Shown here piece by piece: positions 6,515 through 12,937 of a DNA stretch of 12,937 nucleotides (positions are counted from its first letter, which is position 1; the number at the start of each line of letters is the position of its first letter). Both the position numbers and the translations under genes were made by a program. The stretch is from Bacteroidaceae bacterium. Lineage in GTDB: Bacteria; Bacteroidota; Bacteroidia; Bacteroidales; Bacteroidaceae. Location: positions 1-12,937 of the forward strand of contig CAAFRW010000147.1 in the NCBI GenBank assembly GCA_900765575.1. The letters run 5' to 3'. Under the pieces are notes generated by a model. It saw nothing but the letters and a program-made list of their open reading frames with translations, was not told the DNA's origin and made no database searches.

Positions 6515-7261
6515 TTATTCTATTTTATCAGGTAATAACTCCTCTTGTATATTCGTCATGCTACCCCATAAGCTGTACCGCGCCTCCGGGTTCAGCTCTT
6601 CCAAACGACGGAGCACTTCTTTCATTTCCGAACGGTTCGACTCTTTCTCGTAAGGACAGTTTTTAATCTGTTTCTGAAACTGCTTCACCGCCGCCAGCTC
6701 CACCAAATCGGCTTCATGCACCAAACACATAGGCCGGACAATCGTCATATCGAACTTTTTCATCACCAGCTTGGGAGGCATCGTTCCGAAAGCGCCTTGA
6801 AAAGTCATATTCATCAAAAGCGTTTCCAGTATATCGTCCATGTGGTGTCCCAAAGCTATCTTATTGCATCCTAATTCCTTGGCGACTGTAAAAAGAGCTT
6901 TTCTACGATTCCACGAACAAAGGAAACAGGGTGACTTCCGGGTATCGGTGGAGGTATCAAAAGAGGTTTCATAACACACAAACGGTACCTGCCGTTCTTC
7001 CGCAAAACGTTGCAGATAATGCTCGTCCGATTGGTAAGTAACGCTTGCCAAACTGATATGGGCTGCATAAACCGTAAAACGAGGTTTTAAGATACGCGAA
7101 CGGCGTGCCAGCAAATCGAGTAAGGCCAAAGAGTCTTTACCTCCCGACAAGCCTACCAGTATCTTATCCCCCTCCTCAATCAGACGGTATTTCACCACCC
7201 CCTTGTTAAAACGCTGTTCAATTCTACGAACCAAGCGTTCTTCTTCCGTAAATTGTGCCAT
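6515..7261 (-). CDS. ttcA: TtcA-type tRNA 2-thiocytidine synthetase
   Basis: This 248-residue protein of the PP-loop ATPase superfamily very likely thiolates cytidine 32 of some tRNAs, activating the base with ATP in the cytosol. The PP-loop SGGKDS is at 39-44. Cys112 and Cys115 form the CxxC (PCFLC), and Cys202 (NCPYEKES) is the likely third ligand of the iron-sulfur cluster that TtcA enzymes need. GHHMDD (139-143 core) is the second family signature. The protein is shorter than the E. coli enzyme of about 310 residues, the difference lying at the ends. The start is the first ATG, 130 bases from the divergent TPR gene. It heads a two-gene unit with the DUF486 gene. The related archaeal-type thiouridine synthases share the fold, so the exact modified base is inferred. 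Confidence 0.88.
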   Translation of the reverse strand: MAQFTEEERLVRRIEQRFNKGVVKYRLIEEGDKILVGLSGGKDSLALLDLLARRSRILKPRFTVYAAHISLASVTYQSDEHYLQRFAEERQVPFVCYETSFDTSTDTRKSPCFLCSWNRRKALFTVAKELGCNKIALGHHMDDILETLLMNMTFQGAFGTMPPKLVMKKFDMTIVRPMCLVHEADLVELAAVKQFQKQIKNCPYEKESNRSEMKEVLRRLEELNPEARYSLWGSMTNIQEELLPDKIE

Positions 7262-7278
7262 AATCTTTTAAATCGGGC

Positions 7279-7311
7279 GCAAAATAAAGAAAAAACAAGT
7301 CAATTAACAAA
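7279..7311 (-). promoter_or_regulatory. possible promoter for ttcA
   Basis: On the minus strand TTTG (7311-7308) is followed after 21 bases by TATTTTGC (7286-7279). This is close to the Bacteroidetes pattern TTTG-N19 to 21-TAnnTTTG but misses the exact -7 consensus by one base of spacing. The start codon is 17 bases downstream. Confidence 0.35.
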
Positions 7312-7350
7312 TTGTATCTATCTTAAAAGTGCTAATTATGAATTTCTTTG

Positions 7351-7358
7351 TACTTTTG
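7351..7358 (+). promoter_or_regulatory. -7 promoter element for the TPR/PD40 gene
   Basis: TACTTTTG matches TAnnTTTG exactly, 33 bases before the start codon. The octamer is the same one found at the two promoters around 3.6-3.75 kb. No clear -33 TTTG is seen. Confidence 0.55.
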
Positions 7359-7391
7359 GGAACGTGAATCTTACTATATAAAGAAGTCATT

Positions 7392-8819
7392 ATGAGTAAA
7401 AAATATATCTTATTATTCCTTGTATGCTGTCTGGGCGGAACTTTATACGCCCAAACATTGACTCAGGCCAAGCAGTTGTTTAATACCGGAAAGTACGAAG
7501 AAGCCAAACCGGCTTTCCGGAAATTCGTAAAACAGAGTCCCCAGAATGCCAACTATAACTATTGGTACGGAGCTTGCTGTTATGAAACCGGAGAAAAGAT
7601 AGAGTCCGAAAGCTATTTGAAAAAAGCGGCAGACAAGAATGTAGCCGATGCATGCCGCTATCTGGCCGAAGTACAAGCCGAGCAATACCGGTTCGATGAA
7701 GCGGTAGAAAATATAGAGAAATACATTACACTGCAACAAAAGAAAAAAGCGGATACGGAACAGGCTGAAAAGCGTCTCGGAATAATGAAACAGAGAAGCC
7801 GCATGCTGAAAGGTACGGAACAGGTAACCATTATAGATAGTTTTGTAGTAGATAAACCCACATTCCTTTCCACTTATAAAATAGGAAGAGAATCCGGAAT
7901 TGTTGAGATGTACAATCATTATTTTGATACGGAAGAACAACCGGGAAGCACGCTTTATCAAACCGAACTGGAAAATAAAATCTATTATGCCAAGGCCCAT
8001 AAAGATACTTTAAAGCTTTATTCGCAAGATAAATTGGCCGACAACTGGGGGGAAGCCGTTCCGTTACAAGGCCTTAACGCATACGGCAATCAAAACTATC
8101 CGTATGTATTATCCGACGGAATTACCCTCTACTATGCCAGCGACGGGGAAGGTTCGTTGGGAGGATACGATATCTTCGTAACCCGCTATAACTCGGAAAG
8201 CAACCGTTACCTGCGCCCCGAAAACATCGGAATGCCGTTCAATTCCCCGGCTAACGATTACATGTATGTGATAGATGAATACAACCAACTGGGTTGGTTT
8301 GCTTCCGACCGTTATCAACCGGAAAGCAAGGTTTGTATCTATGTATTCATCCCTAATGATACACGTGTTACATTCAATTACGAAAATACCGACGAAGAAA
8401 TCGTCCGCCGGGCTGCTATGATACAGAGCATTGCTTCCACATGGAAAGACCCTGCTCAGGTTAGAGCCGCCAAACAACGGCTGACTATGGTTACTTACCA
8501 GCAACCGGAAAAACAGCCTAAACGGGATTTCGAATTCGTTATAGATGACAATACGACTTACTACGTAGCGGATGACTTTAAATCGCCACAAGCCAAAAGA
8601 CTTTTCATGCAATGGCAACAGAGTCGGAAAGATTTTACCACGCTCAGCCGTTCGCTCGAAGAGAAACGCCTGCTTTACCACCAAAGTAACCCAAGTAAAC
8701 GACAAAGTATGACAGCGGAGATACTGGATTTGGAACGGAGAGCGGAGAAAATGGAAACCGATTTGGCGGAAATGGAAATAAACGTACGAAATACTGAAAA
8801 GAAATTCATTTCTAAATAG
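7392..8819 (+). CDS. periplasmic TPR / PD40 (beta-propeller) repeat protein
   Basis: This 475-residue exported protein has a signal peptide (residues 1-20, ending LYA before QTL). Residues about 22-115 hold tetratricopeptide-like helices (QAKQLFNTGKYEEAKPAF, then NYNYWYGACCYETGE). Residues about 235-310 hold two PD40/WD40-like blades: YPYVLSDGITLYYASDG with LGGYDIF, and DYMYVIDEYNQLGWFASDR. The last 60 residues are charged and probably coiled coil. TPR plus PD40 is common in Bacteroidetes envelope proteins, including PorE-type gliding/secretion components. The OmpA domain of those is absent here, so assignment to a secretion system is not supported. The most likely role is a scaffold or protein-binding factor in the periplasm. 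It lies upstream of nfeD-floA with its own promoter and a separate promoter after it. Confidence 0.75.
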   Translation: MSKKYILLFLVCCLGGTLYAQTLTQAKQLFNTGKYEEAKPAFRKFVKQSPQNANYNYWYGACCYETGEKIESESYLKKAADKNVADACRYLAEVQAEQYRFDEAVENIEKYITLQQKKKADTEQAEKRLGIMKQRSRMLKGTEQVTIIDSFVVDKPTFLSTYKIGRESGIVEMYNHYFDTEEQPGSTLYQTELENKIYYAKAHKDTLKLYSQDKLADNWGEAVPLQGLNAYGNQNYPYVLSDGITLYYASDGEGSLGGYDIFVTRYNSESNRYLRPENIGMPFNSPANDYMYVIDEYNQLGWFASDRYQPESKVCIYVFIPNDTRVTFNYENTDEEIVRRAAMIQSIASTWKDPAQVRAAKQRLTMVTYQQPEKQPKRDFEFVIDDNTTYYVADDFKSPQAKRLFMQWQQSRKDFTTLSRSLEEKRLLYHQSNPSKRQSMTAEILDLERRAEKMETDLAEMEINVRNTEKKFISK

Positions 8820-8839
8820 GAATTCTTAAAAAGAAAGCA

Positions 8840-8891
8840 TATATTTGGCAAAGATAACGTAAACCGAGAGAATACCGGAATACGGTTATCT
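8840..8891 (+). promoter_or_regulatory. promoter and 5' hairpin of the nfeD-floA unit
   Basis: TATATTTG (8840-8847) is an exact TAnnTTTG match, predicting transcription from about 8852. Starting there, agataacgta (8852-8861) pairs with tacggttatct (8881-8891), with one bulged base and a 19-base loop. The hairpin would cap the 5' end of the mRNA and may stabilise it or act in regulation. The start codon is at 8915. Confidence 0.5.
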
Positions 8892-8914
8892 TATACACAA
8901 AAAACAGAAATGCT

Positions 8915-9379
8915 ATGGATATTGTTATCATCATTGCACTTATTGTAGCAGGATTGCTGCTATTTATGGCCGAAGTTTTCCTGATTCCGGGACTAAGTCT
9001 TGCCGGTATAGCTTCTGCCGGGTGTTTAATCTATGTAAATTACTATGCGTTTGCCCAACTGGGAGCTACAGGCGGACTCGTTACCCTGATTATCTCTCTT
9101 TGCAGTTATATAATTATGCTCATTTGGTTTCTCCGTAGCAAAGCCATCGATAAGCTTGCATTAAAGAAGAATATCGATTCCACGGTGGGTACGCCGGCTG
9201 AGCAAGAAGTAAAGATAGGTGATACAGGCGTAGCTATCACACGGTTAGCTTTGATTGGTAATGCCGAAATCAATGGAAAAATAATAGAAGTAAAATCGGC
9301 GGACGGGTTTTTGAATGAGCATACACCCATTGTAGTGGAGCGCATTATGGAGGGTATCATTATGGTACGCAAAATGTAA
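8915..9379 (+). CDS. short NfeD-type membrane protein
   Basis: The 154-residue product is of the short NfeD class. Three membrane segments (about 3-24, 26-48 and 52-73) are followed by a soluble beta-rich OB-fold domain (about 90-154, containing GDTGVAITRLALIGNAEINGK). It lacks the ClpP-like protease domain of long NfeD proteins. NfeD proteins partner with SPFH/flotillin proteins and are usually encoded beside them, as here: floA starts 61 bases downstream. An ATG five bases upstream is in another frame and does not open a gene. The role in membrane quality control or microdomain assembly is taken from the family. Confidence 0.88.
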   Translation: MDIVIIIALIVAGLLLFMAEVFLIPGLSLAGIASAGCLIYVNYYAFAQLGATGGLVTLIISLCSYIIMLIWFLRSKAIDKLALKKNIDSTVGTPAEQEVKIGDTGVAITRLALIGNAEINGKIIEVKSADGFLNEHTPIVVERIMEGIIMVRKM

Positions 9380-9440
9380 TCCTGTCTATTTCCAATAAGA
9401 ATAATTATTTGAATTATAACCATTTATAAACTTAAAGAAC

Positions 9441-10439
9441 ATGATTAATTCAGTTTATCTCCCGTTTATCCTGATAATTGGCGCCATCATCTTACTGGCA
9501 CTGTTATTCCACTATGTGCCGTTCATCCTGTGGTTGTCGGCCAAAGTTTCGGGTGTACACATTTCTCTGGTACAGCTCTTTTTAATGCGTATTCGTAATG
9601 TTCCCCCCTCTGTTATTGTGCAGGCTCTTATCGAAGCGCACAAAGCCGGACTGAAAACCATTACACGTGATGAATTGGAAGCCCATTATCTGGCCGGAGG
9701 ACATGTGGAAAAGGTAGTACATGCGTTGGTGTCAGCTTCCAAAGCCAATATCGAATTGTCATTCCAAATGGCTACTGCCATCGACTTGGCCGGACGTGAC
9801 GTATTCCAGGCCGTACAGATGTCGGTAAACCCGAAAGTCATTGATACGCCTCCTGTTACAGCCGTAGCAAAAGACGGTATACAGCTTATTGCCAAGGCTC
9901 GTGTAACGGTACGCGCTAACATCCGCCAATTGGTGGGAGGTGCTGGTGAAGATACTATTCTTGCCCGTGTAGGCGAAGGTATTGTCTCTTCTATCGGTTC
10001 TTCGGAAAACCATAAATCGGTACTCGAAAATCCGGATTCCATATCCAAACTCGTATTGCGCAAAGGACTGGATGCCGGAACTGCTTTTGAGATTCTCTCC
10101 ATCGATATCGCGGATATCGACATAGGTAAGAATATCGGGGCTGCTCTGCAAATAGACCAGGCTAATGCCGACAAGAATATTGCCCAAGCGAAAGCCGAAG
10201 AACGTCGTGCCATGGCTGTTGCCAGTGAACAGGAAATGAAGGCCAAAGCGGAAGAAGCACGTGCCAATGTGATACAGGCCGAAGCGGAAGTTCCTAAAGC
10301 AATGGCCGAAGCTTTCCGTAGCGGGAACCTGGGTATCATGGATTACTACCGCATGAAGAATATACAAGCGGACACGCTGATGCGCGACAGTATTGCCCAT
10401 CCGGACAGTTCTTCCACATCGGAACCTTTAGTAAAGTAA
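9441..10439 (+). CDS. floA: flotillin-like protein FloA
   Basis: This 332-residue SPFH-domain membrane protein scaffolds functional membrane microdomains. It has an N-terminal hydrophobic anchor (about 5-34), then the FloA-specific sequence with VHISLVQLFLMRIRNVPP, and an SPFH core through about residue 230. A long alanine/glutamate-rich coiled-coil segment follows (about 235-290, with repeats of the AKAEE and EAEVPKA type). The conserved tail NLGIMDYYRMKNIQADT is characteristic of FloA. The length matches the family. It is very likely cotranscribed with the upstream nfeD-type gene. No separate promoter with a good TAnnTTTG is seen in the 61-base gap, and the start codon is preceded by an AAAGAA stretch. 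The identification is secure. Confidence 0.95.
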   Translation: MINSVYLPFILIIGAIILLALLFHYVPFILWLSAKVSGVHISLVQLFLMRIRNVPPSVIVQALIEAHKAGLKTITRDELEAHYLAGGHVEKVVHALVSASKANIELSFQMATAIDLAGRDVFQAVQMSVNPKVIDTPPVTAVAKDGIQLIAKARVTVRANIRQLVGGAGEDTILARVGEGIVSSIGSSENHKSVLENPDSISKLVLRKGLDAGTAFEILSIDIADIDIGKNIGAALQIDQANADKNIAQAKAEERRAMAVASEQEMKAKAEEARANVIQAEAEVPKAMAEAFRSGNLGIMDYYRMKNIQADTLMRDSIAHPDSSSTSEPLVK

Positions 10440-10472
10440 AAAGGGAAGGCTTTATAAATTACTATCAGTTAA

Positions 10473-10661
10473 AAATAAAGGAGCTATCCTCCCGTTTTGG
10501 CGAACGAGCTTAAGAGTTCAATGCTCAATAGCTCCTTTATTTGATTAAAAGCTTCTTAAGTGGAAAGTTGGTTAATTAAACGAATGCTCCTTTAGCTTTA
10601 AACAAGTAAAGTGAGTAAATTTTATCTCCTAATGAACAAAGTGAGTGAGAACTCCTTTATT
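10473..10661. repeat. rearranged repeat element, copy C, with alternative pairings
   Basis: aaataaaggagctat (10473-10487) is a perfect 15-bp inverted repeat of 10528-10542. Part of the same left arm (10474-10483) is also perfectly complementary to ctcctttatt at 10652-10661, and a third ctccttta occurs at 10588-10595. The loop segment from about 10501 to 10535 (cgaacg, gag, aatgctc, atagct in that order) resembles copy A at 338-369, and ttttatctcct near 10620 resembles the right side of A and B. It is therefore probably a diverged member of the same family. It lies in the gap between floA and the phosphorylase and could form two mutually exclusive folds, as in a terminator or attenuator. Confidence 0.55.
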
Positions 10662-10689
10662 CTTCTTTAACCCCCTTAAAAATACTCTT

Positions 10690-11568
10690 ATGAAAAAACG
10701 TTTTGCAGAATCCGAATTGATTATCAATGCCGACGGCTCCGTTTTTCATCTCCATGTAAAACCGGAACATCTGGCCGACAAGGTAATCCTTGTGGGTGAC
10801 CCCGGACGCGTATCGGTGGTAGCTGCCCATTTTGAAAATAAAGAGTGCGAAGTAGAAAGCCGTGAGTTTAAAACCATTACGGGTACTTATAAAGGGAAAC
10901 GTATCACCGTGGTTTCAACCGGCATCGGCTGCGACAACATCGATATCGTAATGAACGAATTGGATGCGCTGGCCAATATAAACTTTGAGACTCGCTACCA
11001 GCACGACACTTTCCGCCAACTGGAATTGGTACGAATCGGTACTTGTGGAGGCTTACAGCCTTATACCCCGATAGGCACATTTATCTGCTCGGAGAAATCA
11101 ATTGGCTTTGATGGATTGCTGAACTTCTATGCCGGTCGTAACGAAGTATGCGACTTAGACTTTGAGAAAGCCTTTATCCAATACATGGGTTGGACAGGAA
11201 ATACCTGTATCGCACATCCTTACGTAATAGATGAAGACCCGGAGCTTACAGCGAGAATAGCCCAAACCGATATGGTGAAAGGGGTAACCATTGCCGCCGG
11301 AGGTTTCTTCGGTCCGCAAGGACGTGAATTACGTATTCCTTTGGCCGACCCGAAGCAAAACGAAAAAATTGAGAACTTCGAATACAAAGGATACCGCATC
11401 ACGAACTTCGAAATGGAAAGCTCCGCTTTGGCAGGCCTCAGCAGATTAATGGGCCATAAAGCCACTACTGTATGTATGGTGATAGCCAACCGTTTGGCAA
11501 AAGAAGCCAACTCGGGTTATCAGAATACGATTGATACACTTATACAAAAGGTATTGGAGCGTATCTGA
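10690..11568 (+). CDS. nucleoside phosphorylase, uridine phosphorylase-like
   Basis: The 292-residue enzyme is of the PNP/UDP phosphorylase family 1, which splits nucleosides with phosphate into base and ribose-1-phosphate in the cytosol. GDPGR (36-40) is the phosphate-binding loop, RIGTCGG (115-121) the second signature, and FEMES (240-244) the ribose/base site motif. The overall pattern, including FGPQGRE, is closest to uridine phosphorylases, but base specificity cannot be fixed from sequence alone. The start chosen is the ATG at 10690 (MKKRFAESELIINADG). An in-frame GTG at 10645 would add residues encoded by the repeat element and is unlikely. Repeat copy C lies directly upstream and may regulate or insulate it. 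A strong stem-loop lies about 100 bases after the stop. Confidence 0.88.
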   Translation: MKKRFAESELIINADGSVFHLHVKPEHLADKVILVGDPGRVSVVAAHFENKECEVESREFKTITGTYKGKRITVVSTGIGCDNIDIVMNELDALANINFETRYQHDTFRQLELVRIGTCGGLQPYTPIGTFICSEKSIGFDGLLNFYAGRNEVCDLDFEKAFIQYMGWTGNTCIAHPYVIDEDPELTARIAQTDMVKGVTIAAGGFFGPQGRELRIPLADPKQNEKIENFEYKGYRITNFEMESSALAGLSRLMGHKATTVCMVIANRLAKEANSGYQNTIDTLIQKVLERI

Positions 11569-11665
11569 TTGGATTGGAAATCCAATAAACAAGTATAAAG
11601 AAGTATGTCAAGATTCAATTTGATGAAAGAACAACTTCTAATCTGAAACTTGGCATCCCTTATCA

Positions 11666-11718
11666 GCCAATCAAGTAGGAGGAAAACGAAGTAGAAGTCT
11701 TCCTCCTACTCGATTGGC
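11666..11718. terminator. long stem-loop, probable terminator of the phosphorylase gene
   Basis: Nineteen bases (11666-11684) pair with 11700-11718 with a single A-C mismatch around a 15-base loop. The stem starts 98 bases after the phosphorylase stop codon. There is no classic T-run directly after it, so termination is inferred from stem strength and position. It could instead protect the mRNA 3' end or be a small repeat. Confidence 0.5.
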
Positions 11719-12134
11719 TTACTCGCTATCGCATACGGTTGTACATTTTTGAGTAGTGTGATACGGCTCTTTTTATTGATTCGTTACAATCCGCCACTGT
11801 TCAGGATAAGCAACTTTAGTTTAGACCTATTTCTTTCTTTATCGATAAAGATTATCTCACTTCACACAAAAGATTGTCTTCCGTAAAATAGAGTTTCAAT
11901 ACATCCACCTTTCTTATGTTCCTTCTACTCTTTACCAAAAGAGTCACGTTTCAGTTTTTACAATTAACACTTTAGACAAGAGATTCAGTATAAAACAGAA
12001 AAACGCATAAACTTCTAAATATAAATAGATTAAGATTAATGAATGCGCCATTTGTTACAATCCTATTTGCAATTTTGCGTTATCTATTACATAAAGATGC
12101 GTCATCCATTATAACATAAATATAGGAAAGGCGT

Positions 12135-12142
12135 TAATTTTG
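12135..12142 (+). promoter_or_regulatory. -7 promoter element for the right-edge lipoprotein
   Basis: TAATTTTG matches TAnnTTTG exactly. It predicts a start near 12147 and a long leader of about 175 bases before the ATG at 12323. No good -33 TTTG is found at the expected distance. The second copy of an imperfect 18-base direct repeat (12097-12114) ends 20 bases upstream, where the -33 region would be. This suggests dependence on an activator. Confidence 0.5.
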
Positions 12143-12322
12143 CAACTACAAAACGAAAGGCTCTATTCAGGTAATTCCCGTTTCAAATACCGGGCTCAGG
12201 TTTTGCCAATACACGAAACACAAATCTGTCCAGAAGACAGAAACGATGATAGATTAAATAACTAAATTATTAACTAGTGAATAGTACCCCAACACTACTA
12301 TTTGCACTAAGATGTAGACTTT

Positions 12323-12937
12323 ATGAAATTCAAAAACCTCATGTTATGGGGAGGAGTCATTGGACTGCTCTCATTGACCTCATGTAACAACAATGAAAAT
12401 TTGTATGACCCCGTAAAGAGTGATGCATTGTTAAAAGCTGAATACAGCGCCAAATTCTTTGCTAAATTCGGTAATGTCCCTACAGACTATTCGTGGGACG
12501 CCACGTCAACTTATCCGCAGTATAAATCAACAAGAGCGGGAGAAGGTTTAATTAGTAATGAGAAGTGGTACGAAGTAGACAACAACACGCTTACATGGCT
12601 TAACAACAAGCTTCCGGAGAAGAAGAACAATAAGAAATTAGGCAAATCCTTTTTTATGCAGGTTCCTCGTAATCCATTTACGATTATTCCTATCTACCAA
12701 GGAGAAGCTGGTTTGGAATGGGAACTCCACATGGTAATAGGTGAAGAAGAGGCTATGGAAGACGTCAGAGTATGGGGAAAATCCGAAGATATTCAATACA
12801 AAAGTAAAAGTAATAGTAGTTGGAAGGATGTAAGTACATTGCCGGTAGGAACCGACCAAAATACAATAGGAAAAGCTGCTGTACAGGCTAAAAAGTACAC
12901 CTTCGACTACTCAAGCCGTGCAGGTGAGACAATGTAT
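12323..12937 (+). CDS. exported lipoprotein, 3' end beyond the window
   Basis: An ATG at 12323 opens a frame with no stop through the last base (205 codons seen). The N-terminus MKFKNLMLWGGVIGLLSLTSC is a lipoprotein signal with an LTSC lipobox; Cys21 is followed by NNNEN, so a surface or periplasmic lipoprotein is likely. The following region (NLYDPVKSDALLKAEYSAKFFAKFG, then a YSWDAT segment) resembles the start of Bacteroides lipoproteins with DUF4114/LruC domains, where a phrase of the type FGxxxPxxxW is common. This is recognised by style only and the diagnostic C-terminal part is not in the window. The visible remainder is beta-rich (FTIIPIYQGEAGLEWELHMV) with a charged loop. The long structured leader and own promoter suggest regulated expression. 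Reality of the gene is secure; the family is tentative. Confidence 0.8.
   Translation, partial: MKFKNLMLWGGVIGLLSLTSCNNNENLYDPVKSDALLKAEYSAKFFAKFGNVPTDYSWDATSTYPQYKSTRAGEGLISNEKWYEVDNNTLTWLNNKLPEKKNNKKLGKSFFMQVPRNPFTIIPIYQGEAGLEWELHMVIGEEEAMEDVRVWGKSEDIQYKSKSNSSWKDVSTLPVGTDQNTIGKAAVQAKKYTFDYSSRAGETMY

Larger units (their letters stand above)
11569..12322. other. long intergenic region with stem-loops, palindrome and promoter region
   Basis: No gene is supported in these 754 bases. The region is AT rich. From left to right it holds a strong stem-loop (11666-11718), a perfect 16-bp palindrome (11836-11851), a 7-bp hairpin with an ACCA loop (11927-11944), an imperfect direct repeat (12043-12060 and 12097-12114), a -7 promoter match (12135-12142) and a leader of about 175 bases with a small hairpin (12225-12241). 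A few short open segments on the minus strand around 11775-11940 lack starts and switch frames; they might be gene debris but are not supported. Confidence 0.6.

Noticed and set aside
7392..8819. Assignment of the TPR/PD40 protein as the T9SS component PorE
   Set aside because: It lacks the C-terminal OmpA-type peptidoglycan-binding domain, and no secretion genes are nearby.
9686..10400. Two minus-strand frames of more than 200 codons opposite floA
   Set aside because: Low-complexity alanine/serine-rich translations caused by the repetitive Ala/Glu codons of floA; no signals of their own.
10645..10689. Upstream GTG start for the nucleoside phosphorylase
   Set aside because: The extra 15 residues come from repeat copy C and are not typical of the family; the ATG at 10690 gives a standard N-terminus.
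11775..11940. Minus-strand peptide segments (for example one ending PEQWRIVTNQ) that look protein-like
   Set aside because: They are under 35 codons, lie in different frames, have no start codons and cannot be tied to a family. Possible gene debris, but unsupported.
12149..12322. Leader before the right-edge lipoprotein as a metabolite riboswitch
   Set aside because: I looked for cobalamin, TPP, SAM and preQ1-like conserved segments and saw none; only a 6-bp hairpin at 12225-12241 is clear.

Overview
The window reads as ordinary chromosome from a gut-type Bacteroides or a close relative. The grounds are the families present (a PL10/CE8 pectinase, an S46 dipeptidyl peptidase, a DUF4369 lipoprotein, a PD40/TPR protein), the near absence of Shine-Dalgarno sequences, and several matches to the Bacteroidetes -7 promoter element TAnnTTTG. 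I see no phage, transposase, CRISPR array, rRNA or tRNA.

Layout from left to right. Positions 1-463 hold a possible gene start running off the left edge, short repeats, a nested hairpin and a palindromic repeat element (copy A). A secreted two-domain pectinase (464-2599) follows, then a hairpin-rich gap. A small DUF4369 lipoprotein (minus strand) and an S46 dipeptidyl peptidase of the DPP7 type (plus strand) diverge from a shared promoter region. Repeat copy B sits between the peptidase and a converging minus-strand pair, a TtcA-type tRNA thiolase and a DUF486 membrane protein. Divergent from ttcA is a plus-strand run: a TPR/PD40 periplasmic protein, then the nfeD-floA membrane pair. A third, rearranged repeat copy (C) separates floA from a uridine phosphorylase-like gene. 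After about 750 bp of non-coding DNA with a strong stem-loop, a palindrome and a likely promoter with a long leader, a lipoprotein gene begins and runs off the right edge.

How the genes work together. The pectinase couples demethylation to cleavage of pectin. The peptidase releases dipeptides in the periplasm, fitting the amino-acid scavenging of this group. NfeD and FloA are a conserved pair that organises membrane microdomains. TtcA modifies tRNA and the phosphorylase salvages nucleosides. The window looks like a set of independent housekeeping and nutrient genes rather than one dedicated system.

The least explained signal is the repeat family. Copies A and B, 5.7 kb apart, share end sequences and the same nested stem architecture, including one pair that changes on both sides (T-A to C-G). 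This suggests selection on an RNA or DNA structure. I did not find a convincing new multi-gene system.
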